Shown: positions 6,451 to 13,388 of the stretch, in pieces
Numbering within the stretch: the first letter of the stretch is position 1
Layout of the letters: every line of letters starts with the position of its first letter
Source: Kiritimatiellota bacterium
GTDB taxonomy: Bacteria; Verrucomicrobiota; Lentisphaeria; Victivallales; JAADHT01
Assembly: GCA_013151705.1 (NCBI GenBank)
Contig: JAADHT010000118.1
Coordinates: 4,347-17,779, forward strand
DNA: 13,433 bases
Direction of reading: 5' to 3'
The notes under the pieces: model-generated
What the model was told of the DNA's origin: nothing
The model's database searches: none
Seen by the model: the letters and a program-made list of their open reading frames with translations, nothing else
Position numbers and translations under genes: made by a program

Positions 6451-7410
6451 TCAATCTCTCAAAGAGGCCGCCACGTCGTCGATGATCTCCTCAAGAGTCA
6501 GCGTGGGCTCCCAGCCGATCAGCGACTTTATCGTCGTCGTGTTAGGCATCCGCCTTCTCATATCCTCGAATCCAGCCTCGTAGGCTTCTTCATAGGGGAT
6601 GTGTTCTATCGATGAGGAGCTGTTCAGTCTTGATACCACCAATTCAGCGAGAGCGTTGATGGTGGTGGAATGTCTCGTGCCGACATTCACGACTTTGCCG
6701 ACAGCGTCATCCGTGTCGGCCAATCCCCGAAGCGCCCTGACCGTGTCGAAAACATGACAGAAGCAACGACTCTGCTCTCCGTCCCCATAGACGAGCAGAG
6801 GTTCCCCTGCGAGCGAGCGGGCGACGAATCGCGGAAGCACCATTCCGTATTGTCCCGTTTGACGCGGGCCGACCGTGTTGAAAAATCTGGTGACGATCAC
6901 TGGCAGTCCATTGGATTTATGCTGGGCCATTGCGTAAAACTCGTCAAGCAGTTTGCTGCAGGCGTAGGACCAGCGGGACTTGACCGACGGGCCGATGAGG
7001 AGATCGTCCGTTTCCGAAAACTCGTCGTTGTTGGATTTTCCGTAAACCTCGCTGGTGGAGGCGATCAATGTCTTGACATTTTTCCGAGCGGCTCCCTTCA
7101 AAACTTTTTCCGTGCCGTGAACGTTGGTGACGATCGTTCTGACCGGATCATGCACCACAAGCTCAACCCCCACCGCGGCGGCGAGATGGAACACCATGTC
7201 CGAACGGGTTATCAAATACTCCAACTCCGGAAGATTCAAGATATCCCCCTCGACGAAATCGAGTCGGGGATCGTCCGCGATTTTCGCGAGATTGTCCAGC
7301 GAACCTGTTGACAAATCGTCAATCACCACAACTTCATGCCCGTCCGCTAGAAGGGATTCCGTCAAATGTCCGCCAATGAATCCGGCTCCGCCTGTTACTA
7401 GATATCGCAT
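6451..7410 (-). CDS. NAD-dependent epimerase/dehydratase (extended SDR)
   Basis: A 319-residue sugar-nucleotide-modifying enzyme of the extended short-chain dehydrogenase family. The N-terminus has the Rossmann motif G-G-A-G-F-I-G at 7-13, acidic D31-D32 after beta strand 2, and H-L-A-A-A at 75-79. The active site has S118-T119-S120 with E-V-Y-G, then Y149-x-x-x-K153 (S-Y-A-C-S-K). R-F-F-N-T-V-G-P-R and G-D-G-E-Q-S-R-C-F lie in the substrate-binding half. The ATG at 7410 is chosen because AAAGGAG sits 5 bases upstream and it puts the Rossmann motif at the N-terminus; a longer reading to 7488 adds 26 unlikely residues. The substrate cannot be told: UDP-glucose 4-epimerase, UDP-glucuronate decarboxylase and dTDP-glucose dehydratase relatives share these motifs. 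A role in surface sugars is plausible. proS lies 127 bases downstream. Confidence 0.93.
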   Translation of the reverse strand: MRYLVTGGAGFIGGHLTESLLADGHEVVVIDDLSTGSLDNLAKIADDPRLDFVEGDILNLPELEYLITRSDMVFHLAAAVGVELVVHDPVRTIVTNVHGTEKVLKGAARKNVKTLIASTSEVYGKSNNDEFSETDDLLIGPSVKSRWSYACSKLLDEFYAMAQHKSNGLPVIVTRFFNTVGPRQTGQYGMVLPRFVARSLAGEPLLVYGDGEQSRCFCHVFDTVRALRGLADTDDAVGKVVNVGTRHSTTINALAELVVSRLNSSSSIEHIPYEEAYEAGFEDMRRRMPNTTTIKSLIGWEPTLTLEEIIDDVAASLRD

Positions 7411-7459
7411 GATTCTCCTTTGATTTCTTGGATGGCGCTCGAAATCCCGGCGCCGTCCG

Positions 7460-7488
7460 TTTAAACGAATTGTCTTCCCGATTTTCAA
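7460..7488 (-). promoter_or_regulatory. Candidate promoter for the epimerase gene
   Basis: On the minus strand TTGAAA (7483-7488) and TTTAAA (7460-7465) are separated by exactly 17 bases, with 5/6 and 4/6 matches to consensus. The -10 box ends about 50 bases before the start codon at 7410. The rest of 7411-7592 holds the hairpin at 7511-7549 and nothing coding that I can support. Confidence 0.45.
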
Positions 7489-7510
7489 TTTTGAATTCGA
7501 ACGCCCGGCA

Positions 7511-7549
7511 TTGAACGCTCAACCCGCCTATGGCTGGTTGAATGTTCGA
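7511..7549. repeat. Long imperfect hairpin after the hydrolase-acyltransferase gene
   Basis: TTGAACGCTCAACC pairs with GGTTGAATGTTCGA with two wobbles and one mismatch, and an inner GCC-TAT-GGC extends the stem, giving a 39-base hairpin. It starts 44 bases after the stop of the 849-residue gene. No U-tract follows on the minus strand, so it may be an unusual terminator, an RNA-stabilising 3' end, or a cruciform. Confidence 0.5.
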
Positions 7550-7592
7550 CGTTCGTTTCTTTTCGGAGAACAACATCTTATTTCCTTCGTCA

Positions 7593-10142
7593 TTATTCGG
7601 GTTTGGACATGCTCCCCAAAAGCGTGTCGATTTCCCGAGGAACATTCTCGACAGCCTCCGCGTAGCATCCTATTTTCTCCCTTGTCGCTCGAATGCTCAC
7701 GCAACCCGCTTTCTGACCGTCAACCGTCGGAATCATCAGATTGCCGACGGCGAAAAAACCATCCGATTGCAAGTCGGAGAGAGGAGTTATAAACAAATCG
7801 GCGTCTCTTATCATTGTTATTCCAACCGTTCCAACGTAGTTGCCGAGAGCTCCCGGCATTATTTTGCGGGTGAACGTGTATATGAGCGGGAAAGTCAGCG
7901 CGTACAATTCGATCATCTCGTAGCTGGCGCTTTTCCTTGCCCGCGTGGAGTTCATCTTTAGATTGAAATCGTATTCAAAGTCGAGAAAAGCCTGCAAATG
8001 GCTTTTTTTCTTGTGTTCGTATTTGGAGGGACGGATGAAAATAGCGCTGGGAGCGCGTTCCTGGCCGGTCTCCTCGCACTCGGCCAGTTCGACGGGAAAT
8101 ATGAATTTCCTGCCGCGCAGGGAATGGTGGCGAGTCAAACACCACATTACAATGCTGACCACCGTGGCGGGACCTCCCATAAGGTCGCTGTAAAGCTCGT
8201 TGATTTTCTTCCTGGTTTTCATAAGGGGGCGGAAATCGATGAAAAGTATTGTTTGATAAAGGGCCTTGTGGTTGTCGAGCGTGGAACAGCGTTGAGGTTC
8301 CGGAATCGAATCGGAATTGAGAGGAGGATAGATCAATTCCCGGCGTATTCCCCAAGCTCGCTTGAGTCTGATCAGAAACTCCTGCATGGGAACCCCGTCC
8401 ACCGGGACATGCTGGAATTGAAACCATAAATCGGCTTCGTCAAAGATTTTGTTGAATCTACAGTGAATGTTCAGCAAACCAAGCCCCGCATGTTTGCTGT
8501 GTATGAAGTCCGGGAGGGCGAAACGAGCTCCGGAACCGTCCAATCCATCCCCGTCCATAACGGAAAAACTTATGAAATTTCCAGTCAAAACCCTTTCCAC
8601 ATACGACTCCATTTCGCGTTTGACAATCACTGCCAGCGCGCTGCCGTCAATCCATTTCTCCAAATCGTTTTTCAGTATGAGCGGTCGCCGCTCGTCTCTC
8701 ACGTCTTTCACTCGATTGTAGCAGTCGATTATTTTCCCGCGTAGGCTTTCTATGATGTCGTCGTCGAGTTTTTGAAATCCCGGTTTGTCGGAATCGAAAC
8801 GCGGAAGTAGACTCAACAGATTTCCGGCCGCGTCGAAATCAACCTCTATCATGTCAGTGTGGATCTGCCTCTCTCTGAAAACAGTGAATTTCCCCCATTT
8901 GAGTTTCCAGTGCGCGGTTGAATTGTTTTTAATGAAATCCGCCAGACGTTCCACCACGTGTTGTCTCGCCTCCGACAAGTCCATTTCGCTTATCCGCCCT
9001 TTGTCCGATGTGTAGTCCAAACCGAAAACGGCGAGAGCGAATTTCGAGTGTTCGGTGCGGAGATACGTGCTCATTGTTTTACGCCAGCCGCTTTCCTTGG
9101 CTTCCGCTCCAAGACGTTTTAGTATCTGCAGCATTTTCATGAAAACGTAGATTATGAACGTGCCGGGAGTCCAAGTGTCGACCAACTCGTGCAATCCGGG
9201 TTTTAGTCCGCCTAATGATGAATCGCCGTCTTGGGGAGCCGCGGCGGCGTCCGAACGTTTCACCGACCGCAATTTCATCGAGGTCTCGAACACAAGTGAT
9301 TCCGAATGCGAAATAGTGCCTTTTGTCAGAAATTCGCCTATCAGCGTCCCGGTGTCCTCGGCTTTCTCCTCTTGAGGACAGTGTCCGCATTCCGGGAGAA
9401 TCGCCAATTTCGAGTCTTTGACGCATTTCTTGAACTCGTAGGCGAATTCGAGCGGTATTATATTGTCTTTACGCCCCCAGATCACAAGCGTGGGAATATC
9501 CAGACGGTTCAGCCATTCCCTCATTTTGTTGGGCTTCCCGGTTGAGATCGCCTCGGCCGCCTTGATCATGCAATCTTTGGCTCCTGGCAGACGAAGAAGT
9601 TCGCTGTATTCAAGCACCTCCGCGTTGTCGATGCTGTTTTTGTCGTAGCGCAACTCCTCCAAAATCACTTGGGAGATTATTTCGGAGTTGACGTGTTTGA
9701 GAAGAAGGTTGTTGGCGAGTGGGATGCGCAGTTGTCTTATGAACGACGGCAAAACAGCGTTGAAGCCGGCGCTGTCAATCAGAATGAGCTTGGAGACTCG
9801 TTCGCCGATCTCCGAGCGGGCCAGCATAAGCAGAGACACGGCTCCTCCGTAGGAGTGTCCGACGAGAGTCAAATCCTCGAGATCGAGCTTTTCCACTATT
9901 TTGGAGAGCGTCTTCGCTTGATGATATGGAGAGAAACGATCGTCGAGAGTCTTGTCGGAATAGCCAAAGCCCTTCAGGTCGGGCATTATGTATCGTCTGT
10001 CTTTCGGCAAATGCCGGAGGGTTTCATTCCAAGTAAGCGATGACGCCGCGAACCCGTGGACGAGTAGCACCGGGGCTCCTTCGCCTGTCTCGTAATACGC
10101 CATCCTCAAATTGTCGATTTCTATATATTTCCTTGGCAGCAT
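7593..10142 (-). CDS. Alpha/beta hydrolase fused to an HxxxDG acyltransferase-like domain
   Basis: An 849-residue protein, about three times the length of a usual alpha/beta hydrolase. Residues 1-275 form a complete hydrolase: oxyanion-region H-G-F at 29-31, nucleophile elbow G-H-S-Y-G-G with Ser97, acid Asp225 in W-G-R-K-D-N, and His254 in E-C-G-H-C-P. A low-complexity linker lies near 295-312, then a hydrophobic segment near 327-340. The C-terminal 500 residues include F-Q-F-Q-H-V-P-V-D-G (574-583). This fits the H-x-x-x-D-G active site of the chloramphenicol-acetyltransferase-like superfamily, with S-D-G-F-F-A-V-G at 793-800 as a possible second core element. The fusion could move acyl groups between an ester and another acceptor, but the substrate is unknown. 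The start has only a weak ribosome site. It follows the terminator at 10193-10224 and so probably has its own promoter. The hydrolase part is sure; the acyltransferase assignment is moderate. Confidence 0.88.
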   Translation of the reverse strand: MLPRKYIEIDNLRMAYYETGEGAPVLLVHGFAASSLTWNETLRHLPKDRRYIMPDLKGFGYSDKTLDDRFSPYHQAKTLSKIVEKLDLEDLTLVGHSYGGAVSLLMLARSEIGERVSKLILIDSAGFNAVLPSFIRQLRIPLANNLLLKHVNSEIISQVILEELRYDKNSIDNAEVLEYSELLRLPGAKDCMIKAAEAISTGKPNKMREWLNRLDIPTLVIWGRKDNIIPLEFAYEFKKCVKDSKLAILPECGHCPQEEKAEDTGTLIGEFLTKGTISHSESLVFETSMKLRSVKRSDAAAAPQDGDSSLGGLKPGLHELVDTWTPGTFIIYVFMKMLQILKRLGAEAKESGWRKTMSTYLRTEHSKFALAVFGLDYTSDKGRISEMDLSEARQHVVERLADFIKNNSTAHWKLKWGKFTVFRERQIHTDMIEVDFDAAGNLLSLLPRFDSDKPGFQKLDDDIIESLRGKIIDCYNRVKDVRDERRPLILKNDLEKWIDGSALAVIVKREMESYVERVLTGNFISFSVMDGDGLDGSGARFALPDFIHSKHAGLGLLNIHCRFNKIFDEADLWFQFQHVPVDGVPMQEFLIRLKRAWGIRRELIYPPLNSDSIPEPQRCSTLDNHKALYQTILFIDFRPLMKTRKKINELYSDLMGGPATVVSIVMWCLTRHHSLRGRKFIFPVELAECEETGQERAPSAIFIRPSKYEHKKKSHLQAFLDFEYDFNLKMNSTRARKSASYEMIELYALTFPLIYTFTRKIMPGALGNYVGTVGITMIRDADLFITPLSDLQSDGFFAVGNLMIPTVDGQKAGCVSIRATREKIGCYAEAVENVPREIDTLLGSMSKPE

Positions 10143-10192
10143 TTTCTGATGTTTCCGCTGAAAAAGTGTATTAATTGACTTCCGAGCGCGAT

Positions 10193-10224
10193 AAAAACGC
10201 CCGCGCCGTTATACGGCGCGGGCG
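10193..10224 (-). terminator. Rho-independent terminator of the TM-helix-repeat gene
   Basis: A perfect 11-base GC-rich stem, CGCCCGCGCCG pairing with CGGCGCGGGCG around a 5-base loop, is followed on the minus strand by TTTTT (10193-10197). It lies about 35 bases after the stop codon of the 10260-11441 gene, exactly where its terminator is expected. It is the clearest terminator in the window. Confidence 0.92.
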
Positions 10225-10259
10225 CGAACTCGATGATTAGCCATCAACCTGATGTTCGA

Positions 10260-11441
10260 TCATTTTTTCAGGAGTTTGTCCGACCATTTGGCCGCCAGTT
10301 TGCCGGCTGTCTCGCGTCCGCCGAGACCGAAAGCCAGAATGATCGTCAGCGAGAGCGTGCCCAAAGAGAACATGAAGGTCATCTCTATGATATGCTTGGC
10401 CACCCCCATTGTATGCAGCCCCATGGCCAAGACAATGAACAGTATGCTGAAACGGGCGACCAAAGGAAGAAGCACTCCGTTGGTGGCCTCGCTCAATTTG
10501 ACGTGCGCGAAATTCGCGATGATATTGCCGATTCCAAGGATGATCAAACCGAGAACCACCTTGCCGGAAAACTGCAGCAGCGTGTTGAGAATCTCCGAAA
10601 GACTGTCTATTTTCAGTTGATCCACCGCCGCCATGGAAGCCGCCAGCATTATGAAGAAGAATGCCAGTCCTCCGCAGAACTTGGAGAAGCTGATCGTTCC
10701 GAAAACGCTTTTCACCCCGACACGGGACGGGATTTCGTCGGCACCCAAATTGTGGAGAAATTCCGTGAGGAAGCCGGTGATGAGACGACCGACTATGTAG
10801 GAGACCGCCAAAATCACGGCGGCTCCGATTATATAGGGCACGGAATCCAGGAGGGTGGTTAGAAGCGCCTTCGCGGGATCGGCTATAGCCGCAATCTTCA
10901 GCGTGTCCAGAGACGAGACCATTATCGGGATGAAGATTATTATGAAAATCAGTTGCGAAAGCATTTTGGAAATACTTGTCGTTTTTCCCAGGCCGGCCTT
11001 GGGCGCCACCGAATCCAAAGAGGCGGAGGCCGCTAAAACAATGCTCGACACTATTTTTGCCAGGACATATCCGGCGAAGGCGATGAACCCCGCCGCCACG
11101 ATGTTTGGTATCATATCCACGAATTTGCCGAACATCTCGGAAACAGGATTCAGAACGTTTCTCACATTCAGCAGGTCGAGCGTGACGAGAAGCGTGAAGA
11201 CCAGCAGCAGGTAATACGCTAGTTTGGATATCACCGGCTCGATTTTGACGGGACTGTCTTCCGGCTTTCTGTTCAGCCACTTGTCAAGTCCAATTTTGGA
11301 CAGCAACGCCCGCAAGGCTTTTTCCAAAAGCTTGCTGATCAACCAGCCGATAATGAACACCACTATCGCACCCAACACGATCGGCACCCGGTCCGTGAAC
11401 GGTTTGACAATCTGCAAAATCTTGTCCGTCATGTTCGTCAT
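10260..11441 (-). CDS. Mechanosensitive-channel-like membrane protein with TM-helix repeats
   Basis: A 393-residue inner-membrane protein with about nine hydrophobic helices (roughly 18-38, 73-93, 112-136, 162-180, 201-222, 255-272, 293-312, 330-347, 355-374). The helices at 20-39, 111-130 and 201-220 share one pattern: I/V-P, then I/V, a Gly/Ala-rich core, and a closing I/L-x-K/R. The helix at 293-312 is a weaker copy. This is the conserved TM-helix repeat found in CmpX-like proteins and in some MscS-type mechanosensitive channels. The soluble MscS beta domain is not visible, so channel activity is unproven. The C-terminus A-F-G-L-G-G-R-E-T-A-G-K is typical of this family. The ATG at 11441 follows AAAGGAG by 8 bases. 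A promoter with a perfect -35 box lies at 11624-11652, and a strong terminator lies just downstream, so the gene is probably transcribed alone. Confidence 0.9.
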   Translation of the reverse strand: MTNMTDKILQIVKPFTDRVPIVLGAIVVFIIGWLISKLLEKALRALLSKIGLDKWLNRKPEDSPVKIEPVISKLAYYLLLVFTLLVTLDLLNVRNVLNPVSEMFGKFVDMIPNIVAAGFIAFAGYVLAKIVSSIVLAASASLDSVAPKAGLGKTTSISKMLSQLIFIIIFIPIMVSSLDTLKIAAIADPAKALLTTLLDSVPYIIGAAVILAVSYIVGRLITGFLTEFLHNLGADEIPSRVGVKSVFGTISFSKFCGGLAFFFIMLAASMAAVDQLKIDSLSEILNTLLQFSGKVVLGLIILGIGNIIANFAHVKLSEATNGVLLPLVARFSILFIVLAMGLHTMGVAKHIIEMTFMFSLGTLSLTIILAFGLGGRETAGKLAAKWSDKLLKK

Positions 11442-11513
11442 TTCACAATCTCCTTTTGTGTGTGTGAATCAACATCCCCGGCACTCTCCGTCCGAACGCC
11501 GCTCCTCCCGAAC

Positions 11514-11532
11514 TCCGCGTTTGCGACGCGGA
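11514..11532 (-). other. Short GC-rich hairpin in the membrane-protein gene leader
   Basis: TCCGCGT pairs perfectly with ACGCGGA around a TTGCG loop, about 70 bases before the start codon at 11441. No T-tract follows on the minus strand. It would form in the leader RNA transcribed from the promoter at 11624-11652. Confidence 0.45.
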
Positions 11533-11549
11533 CTAGCTTCTTTATAAAA

Positions 11550-11602
11550 CGGTTGAACAAATTCCCACGCTCCGCTCCATTCGAAAACTGGAGAATCAAC
11601 CG
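11550..11602 (-). other. Nested hairpin with U-tract in the membrane-protein gene leader
   Basis: CGGTTGA and TCAACCG (7 bases each) close a 53-base element that holds an inner hairpin CTCCA/TGGAG. On the minus strand the closing stem is followed at once by TTTT and an A/T-rich stretch, as in a terminator or attenuator. It starts only about 15-20 bases after the expected transcription start of the promoter at 11624-11652 and ends about 108 bases before the start codon, so it would sit in the 5' leader. It matches no riboswitch class I know. Confidence 0.45.
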
Positions 11603-11623
11603 CTAAAAGTCGCCTTACGCGGC

Positions 11624-11652
11624 AATCTACTATCGTTTCTCCAACCTGTCAA
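11624..11652 (-). promoter_or_regulatory. Promoter for the TM-helix-repeat gene
   Basis: On the minus strand a perfect TTGACA (11647-11652) is followed after exactly 17 bases by TAGATT (11624-11629), a 4/6 match to the -10 consensus. It lies between the LpxL-like gene and the membrane-protein gene and points at the latter, giving a leader of about 175 bases. The same -10 form, TAGATT, appears in the candidate promoter at 12691-12718. Confidence 0.62.
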
Positions 11653-11656
11653 GCTG

Positions 11657-11680
11657 TTTTCGATAGTTGAGCGTCGAAAA
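11657..11680. repeat. A/T-flanked inverted repeat after the LpxL-like gene
   Basis: TTTTCGA and TCGAAAA, 7 bases each, enclose a 10-base loop, starting 10 bases after the stop codon of the 11690-12655 gene. It may be a weak terminator or, because it abuts the -35 box at 11647-11652, an operator for that promoter. No proper U-tract follows on the minus strand. Confidence 0.4.
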
Positions 11681-11689
11681 TTTGGTGTT

Positions 11690-12655
11690 TCAATTCGCTT
11701 CGCTGATTCGCCCGGCTTTTGTCTTTTTGTATTTCTCTCTCGTCTCCAGCCAGCGCCTGTGCGCCCACAACCACTGCGCGGGATCGTCTTTGATCAGATT
11801 CTCCAACGCGGTGGAGCACCGCTGGGTTATCTCGAGTATGTCCTTCTCCTTGTCTCCGGACGGTGCGTCCAAAATGACGGGATCCGCGCAGACGAACTCG
11901 AACCTCATTTCACCGACCCTCTTGGAAACCGAGACCAGAATCGGAACTTTCGTTTTCAAATGCAGCATCGCCGGCGACGCGGTCGTGCGAGCTTCGCGTC
12001 CGAAAAAATCAACAACGACACCCTCCGTCGTCGACGTGTGCTGATCGGATATTATACAGACGGATTCGCCCTTCCGTAAAGCGCCCATCAAGGATTTAAG
12101 CGCCCCCTCCTTGGGGCATATGCGATGATTGAATCCTTCGCGCTGTTTGTAGACGTATTCGCCTATTTTGGGATTGTCGAACGGCCGCATAACCGTGAGA
12201 AGCGGGTTGCCGCAAAGCAGCGAATATCCCATGCCGGCTATTTCCCAATTTCCGTAATGGCCGGTGACCACGATGCATTGCGCCGGAGTCTTGGAAGTGA
12301 AAAACATCTCGACCGCCTCCGGCGAGCCAGTCGGCGTGATCATGCCGCGGACGCTCTCGGGCGTCAGATATTGTTTCATCTTCAGTATTTCAACCGCCAC
12401 CTCGCCGAAATGCGCGAAATTCGCGCGCGCCATCCGACGGGCCTCCCTTTCGTCGGCCGCGACTCCGGCGAGAAGGAGGTGCGCGATGGTCCGCCTCCTG
12501 TGACGAACATCGAACAGATAAAATAAACGCGCGCAGCCGCGGCCGATCAAGTAGCATATCCTTAACGGGAGCAGTCTTACGATGAAGGCTAGAATCCTGG
12601 TCGAGACGTATTCGAGATATATCAGCGACGAACTTTTTCTTTTTTTCTTTGGCAT
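11690..12655 (-). CDS. LpxL/HtrB-type lysophospholipid or lipid A acyltransferase
   Basis: A 321-residue inner-membrane acyltransferase of the HtrB/LpxL superfamily, which adds secondary acyl chains to lipid A in Gram-negative bacteria. Seen: a very basic N-terminus (M-P-K-K-K-R-K), a hydrophobic anchor at about 20-48, and the catalytic H-x4-E motif in G-H-Y-G-N-W-E (His133, Glu138). Further family segments are I-I-S-D-Q-H near 201-206, F-F-G-R-E-A-R-T-T-A-S-P near 217-228, and Q-W-L-W-A-H-R-R-W at 294-302. Length is normal. The ATG at 12655 lies 10 bases after GGGAG; an ATG seven bases upstream is in another frame and too close to the site. Whether the acceptor is lipid A or another lipid cannot be told. 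It implies a diderm envelope. A candidate promoter lies at 12691-12718. Confidence 0.95.
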   Translation of the reverse strand: MPKKKRKSSSLIYLEYVSTRILAFIVRLLPLRICYLIGRGCARLFYLFDVRHRRRTIAHLLLAGVAADEREARRMARANFAHFGEVAVEILKMKQYLTPESVRGMITPTGSPEAVEMFFTSKTPAQCIVVTGHYGNWEIAGMGYSLLCGNPLLTVMRPFDNPKIGEYVYKQREGFNHRICPKEGALKSLMGALRKGESVCIISDQHTSTTEGVVVDFFGREARTTASPAMLHLKTKVPILVSVSKRVGEMRFEFVCADPVILDAPSGDKEKDILEITQRCSTALENLIKDDPAQWLWAHRRWLETREKYKKTKAGRISEAN

Positions 12656-12690
12656 TGAACATTTTCTCCCGGAAAAAACATCAAAACTTT

Positions 12691-12718
12691 AATCTACACC
12701 CACAGACCTCTCTTGCAA
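12691..12718 (-). promoter_or_regulatory. Candidate promoter for the LpxL-like gene
   Basis: On the minus strand TTGCAA (12713-12718) is followed after 16 bases by TAGATT (12691-12696), placing the -10 box about 36 bases before the start codon. The -10 box is identical to that of the promoter at 11624-11652. Both boxes match the consensus at 4 of 6 positions, so this is a moderate candidate. Confidence 0.4.
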
Positions 12719-13086
12719 CCCGTGAAAGCGCCGCCGAGGGGTTTTCTTCTTTTCCTTTCACTTCGAAAGGCTTTGAGCTTGAATATCGAAGATCCTATCC
12801 CGCACGGGGAGGACATCTGTCCATCGTCTCATCAGAAGCGGATACGATGCTCGGCATCGCGCGCCGCTTTGAAAAATCCACCTACCGCTCATAATGGGAT
12901 GCCGCGCGGTTCTTCCTACGCTCTACGAGCTTTCTCCGTCGCCAAAGGCTATGGAGGACAAGACGGGGGACAGGCTGTTCAGACTTTTGCAATTGGCTCG
13001 ACTGTTTACTTTTTACTTGCCTTCAGCTATTCACTTAGCTATTACCCAACCACTTGAAAAAAAATCGTTTTTTTTTGTTGGAACGC

Positions 13087-13115
13087 TTGCGCGTTTCGCG
13101 GGATGCGGTTATATT
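13087..13115 (+). promoter_or_regulatory. Candidate plus-strand promoter
   Basis: TTGCGC (13087-13092) and TATATT (13110-13115) are separated by exactly 17 bases, 4/6 and 5/6 matches to the sigma-70 consensus. It would drive transcription rightwards, divergent from the rest of the window, towards the small ORF at 13245-13388 and whatever lies beyond the edge. Confidence 0.45.
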
Positions 13116-13244
13116 CCGCTTTTTCCGTCGTCGGCGCTTGAGTGATTCGGCGTCCGTTCCGGAGAGGATGGTCGGCGTTTGGGAAGACGGTCGGGATATT
13201 TATCGGCCGTTCGCGCGCTATTCGAAAACAAGGGTTTTGGGGAA

Positions 13245-13388
13245 ATGAGTAAACCGCCGTTCGCGAAAAAACTGGGGAAATTGACGAAACCGCTCGCCGT
13301 TCTGTGCGCCGTTCTGATCGCGGTTCCCCTGATCATACTCCTGCTGAGACCGGAAATACTCCACCTGGTCCTCCCGCCGACCCCGTAG
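13245..13388 (+). CDS. Possible small membrane protein, 47 residues
   Basis: A plus-strand ORF of 47 residues starting M-S-K-P-P-F-A-K-K-L. A basic N-terminus (five Lys in the first 15 residues) is followed by a hydrophobic helix at about 16-34 and a short tail ending L-P-P-T-P. This is the layout of a small inner-membrane protein or of the anchor of a longer one. The ribosome site is poor: GGGG lies only two bases before the ATG. A 26-codon ORF at 13168-13248 overlaps its start as ATGA, which could couple translation. It lies downstream of the candidate promoter at 13087-13115. After the TAG stop the same frame stays open to the window edge with a GTG at 13416, so a broken or mis-sequenced longer gene is another explanation. 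No family recognised. Confidence 0.42.
   Translation: MSKPPFAKKLGKLTKPLAVLCAVLIAVPLIILLLRPEILHLVLPPTP

Larger units (their letters stand above)
12656..13244. other. Long non-coding region between divergent genes
   Basis: About 590 bases without a convincing gene: the open frames here have no ribosome sites and read as low-quality translations. It holds the candidate promoters at 12691-12718 and 13087-13115. Two mutually exclusive hairpins are present, GTGAAAG with CTTTCAC (12722-12761) and CCTTTC with GAAAGG (12754-12770). There is also a perfect hairpin CGATGC-tcg-GCATCG (12845-12859), a 7-base direct repeat AGCTATT (13025-13031 and 13037-13043), and an A8-TCG-T9 stretch (13057-13076). I found no match to tmRNA, SRP RNA or RNase P signatures. 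A small RNA is possible but unproven. Confidence 0.5.

Noticed and set aside
7411..7488. 26-residue N-terminal extension of the epimerase
   Set aside because: The extension is basic and unlike the family, the Rossmann motif should be N-terminal, and a strong ribosome site precedes the ATG at 7410.
10237..11280. 347-codon minus-strand frame overlapping the membrane-protein gene
   Set aside because: It is a shadow frame of 10260-11441: rich in Arg, His and Ser, with no ribosome site or recognisable motif, while the overlapping frame has clear repeated helices and good signals.
12713..13057. 114-codon plus-strand frame in the non-coding region
   Set aside because: No ribosome site, no family resemblance and irregular composition; overlapping frames of similar length suggest chance.
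13057..13076. A8-TCG-T9 as a bidirectional terminator
   Set aside because: The stem would be A-T pairs only, with no GC content; more likely a low-complexity or bent-DNA stretch upstream of the plus-strand promoter.
13054..13248. 64-codon plus-strand frame starting with TTG in an A tract
   Set aside because: Its start overlaps the A8/T9 tract and lies upstream of the candidate promoter; only the last 26 codons from the ATG at 13168 are considered, and only as a weak possibility.
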